Assembly (NCBI GenBank): GCA_944325945.1
Contig: CALVBW010000008.1
Span: forward strand, 1-64,000
Length of the DNA stretch: 64,000 bases
Direction: 5' to 3'
Source of the DNA: Candidatus Gastranaerophilales bacterium
GTDB taxonomy: Bacteria; Cyanobacteriota; Vampirovibrionia; Gastranaerophilales; Gastranaerophilaceae
Shown here: positions 63,267 to 64,000 of the stretch, in pieces
Position numbering within the stretch: the stretch's first letter is position 1
Layout of the letters: the number at the start of each line of letters is the position of its first letter
Notes under the pieces: model-generated
Told to the model about the DNA's origin: nothing
Database searches by the model: none
Seen by the model: the letters and a program-made list of their open reading frames with translations, nothing else
Position numbers and translations under genes: made by a program

Positions 63267-64000
63267 TCTTCCGGAATTTTCCAGTTGTTTCTTTGAATTA
63301 TTGTTGCACAGCCCCATTTGTATTGGTTATCACCTTCCTGACAGGTTGTTGCAGGGTATGTTTCTATATTTGCTTTTGAAACATTTAAGAAAAATAAAAA
63401 GGAGTTTTTGCCGTCAAATTTGCCATTTTGGCAGGAACTATAATCTATACAATAAAATATATTGATATTTCTATTGCCTTGTGTTCCGTCGGGAGAAATG
63501 CCGGAAAAATAACTATTGAACCCGCTTCCGTCAAGAAATGATACTTTATAATATGAAGTACTGGACTCCGGTCCTTCTTCCTTTATTGTTTTTATGTATT
63601 TTGTCACGTTTTTTTGATACCAGTCTGTCAAATAAGCACTGTCAGCTGTATTTATTTGCTTGAATGTCAACTGACCGTTTTCGGCAATAGACATTTTTAA
63701 TGCCTGATTCATTGTGGAATAAAACCGTGCAAGCTTGACGCCCACAACTTGTTTTTTGTAATTTGCAATCAAAGTCGGAATAGTCATCGCTGCGACAACG
63801 CCGATTATGCCGAGGGTGATTAAAACCTCAGCGAGGGTAAACGCAGCTTTTTGGGAAGATACTAAGTTACTAAGACAGTAAGGCACTAAGAAAGTATTTT
63901 TGTCATGCTGAACTTTACAAAGCGAACCAACGAGGCACGAGTTGTGTGAGCCTGTATCCGTCGGCGTAGCCGGTAGGTGTTTCAGCATCTCATTAACTTT
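63248..64000 (-). CDS. Type IV pilin-like protein, 5' end beyond the window
   Basis: On the minus strand the frame is open to the right edge. The first ATG seen (63988, MLKHLPATPTDTG) lies in dispersed-repeat DNA and may be internal, as in the 47784 leader. The leader ends FLVPYCLSNLVSS, identical to 47784, then QKAAFTLAEVLITLGIIGVV, IPTLIANYKKQ and a pseudopilin body with cysteines (YCIDYSSCQNG; CQEGDNQYKWGC). At least 246 residues. It would be membrane-inserted, then cleaved before the Phe of FTLAEV. Role unknown; part of a multi-gene family in this window. Confidence 0.78.
   Translation of the reverse strand, partial: KVNEMLKHLPATPTDTGSHNSCLVGSLCKVQHDKNTFLVPYCLSNLVSSQKAAFTLAEVLITLGIIGVVAAMTIPTLIANYKKQVVGVKLARFYSTMNQALKMSIAENGQLTFKQINTADSAYLTDWYQKNVTKYIKTIKEEGPESSTSYYKVSFLDGSGFNSYFSGISPDGTQGNRNINIFYCIDYSSCQNGKFDGKNSFLFFLNVSKANIETYPATTCQEGDNQYKWGCATIIQRNNWKIPEDYPIKF
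63856..63889 (-). repeat. 34-bp pilin-leader repeat, second coding copy
   Basis: Perfect reverse-strand match to 48126-48159, read in the same frame relative to the prepilin motif. Further leftward on the coding strand the leaders diverge, although both contain a repeat bounded by GAGATNCTGAAA and TTCAG-type ends. Confidence 0.88.

Noticed and set aside
1..64000. tRNA or rRNA genes, insertion sequences, prophage
   Set aside because: I looked through intergenic regions for T-loop and CCA patterns, transposase motifs and phage genes and saw none; a covariance-model scan would settle the RNA genes.

Overview
The window looks like a chromosome segment of a low-GC Gram-negative bacterium from the gut cyanobacterial sister lineage (Gastranaerophilales, Vampirovibrionia/Melainabacteria). 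The basis is recognition, not a search: type IV pilin-like proteins with the motif FTLAEVLITLGIIG, an S1 protein of the short cyanobacterial type, flagellar-type export genes beside families I know only as unnamed proteins of this lineage, an efp-accB-accC order, and AT-rich DNA with many dispersed short repeats. I cannot prove the placement without a tree.

Layout. 1-9 kb: end of a pilin-like gene, rimO, a polysaccharide flippase, a very large exported adhesin-like protein (haemagglutinin-type N-terminus, Ser-Asp repeats, C-terminal PilZ domain), and a large coiled-coil protein on the minus strand. 9-15 kb: fabI, a dispersed hairpin-rich repeat, valS and rpsA. 15-18.6 kb: five proteins without recognised function, rich in coiled coil, glycine or hydrophobic helices. 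18.7-21 kb: a stand-alone AICAR transformylase domain, a dCMP deaminase-like protein and a pilin-like gene put out of frame by a run of nine G. 21.2-27 kb: fliE, fliF, a protein in the fliG position, fliH and flhA, then yidD. 27-34 kb: translation genes prfA, ylxR, infB, rbfA and truB, followed by envelope proteins and a HicB-like protein. 34-37.8 kb: a regulator made of four GntR-type winged helices, a GAF/HD-GYP protein that has lost its metal ligands, and a glycosyltransferase. 37.7-42 kb: ftsL-like, rsmH, two related small proteins and gltX on the minus strand, then an RHH protein and the second copy of the dispersed repeat. 42.4-51.3 kb: cdd, small envelope and zinc-ribbon proteins, a YhcC-type radical SAM protein, a pair of unknown proteins with a shared N-terminal motif, folP, a second G9-tract pilin gene, apt, a processive glycosyltransferase and HU. 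51.4-64 kb: efp-accB-accC, rsgA-ispA, a PAP2-related membrane protein, an SNF2 helicase, a MATE transporter, ndk, tgt and a further pilin-like gene running off the window.

How it fits together. Most genes are housekeeping (translation, fatty acid, folate, nucleotide and isoprenoid synthesis). The accessory theme is surface and secretion: a flagellar-type export apparatus with unfamiliar neighbours, a PilZ-bearing exported protein, a degenerate c-di-GMP-type HD-GYP protein, several pilin-like proteins whose long leaders are built from dispersed repeats and G tracts, and glycan synthesis and flippase genes. Five genes share an extended -10 box exactly six bases upstream of the ATG, which suggests a regular class of leaderless mRNAs. 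I saw no rRNA, tRNA, CRISPR array, insertion sequence or prophage.
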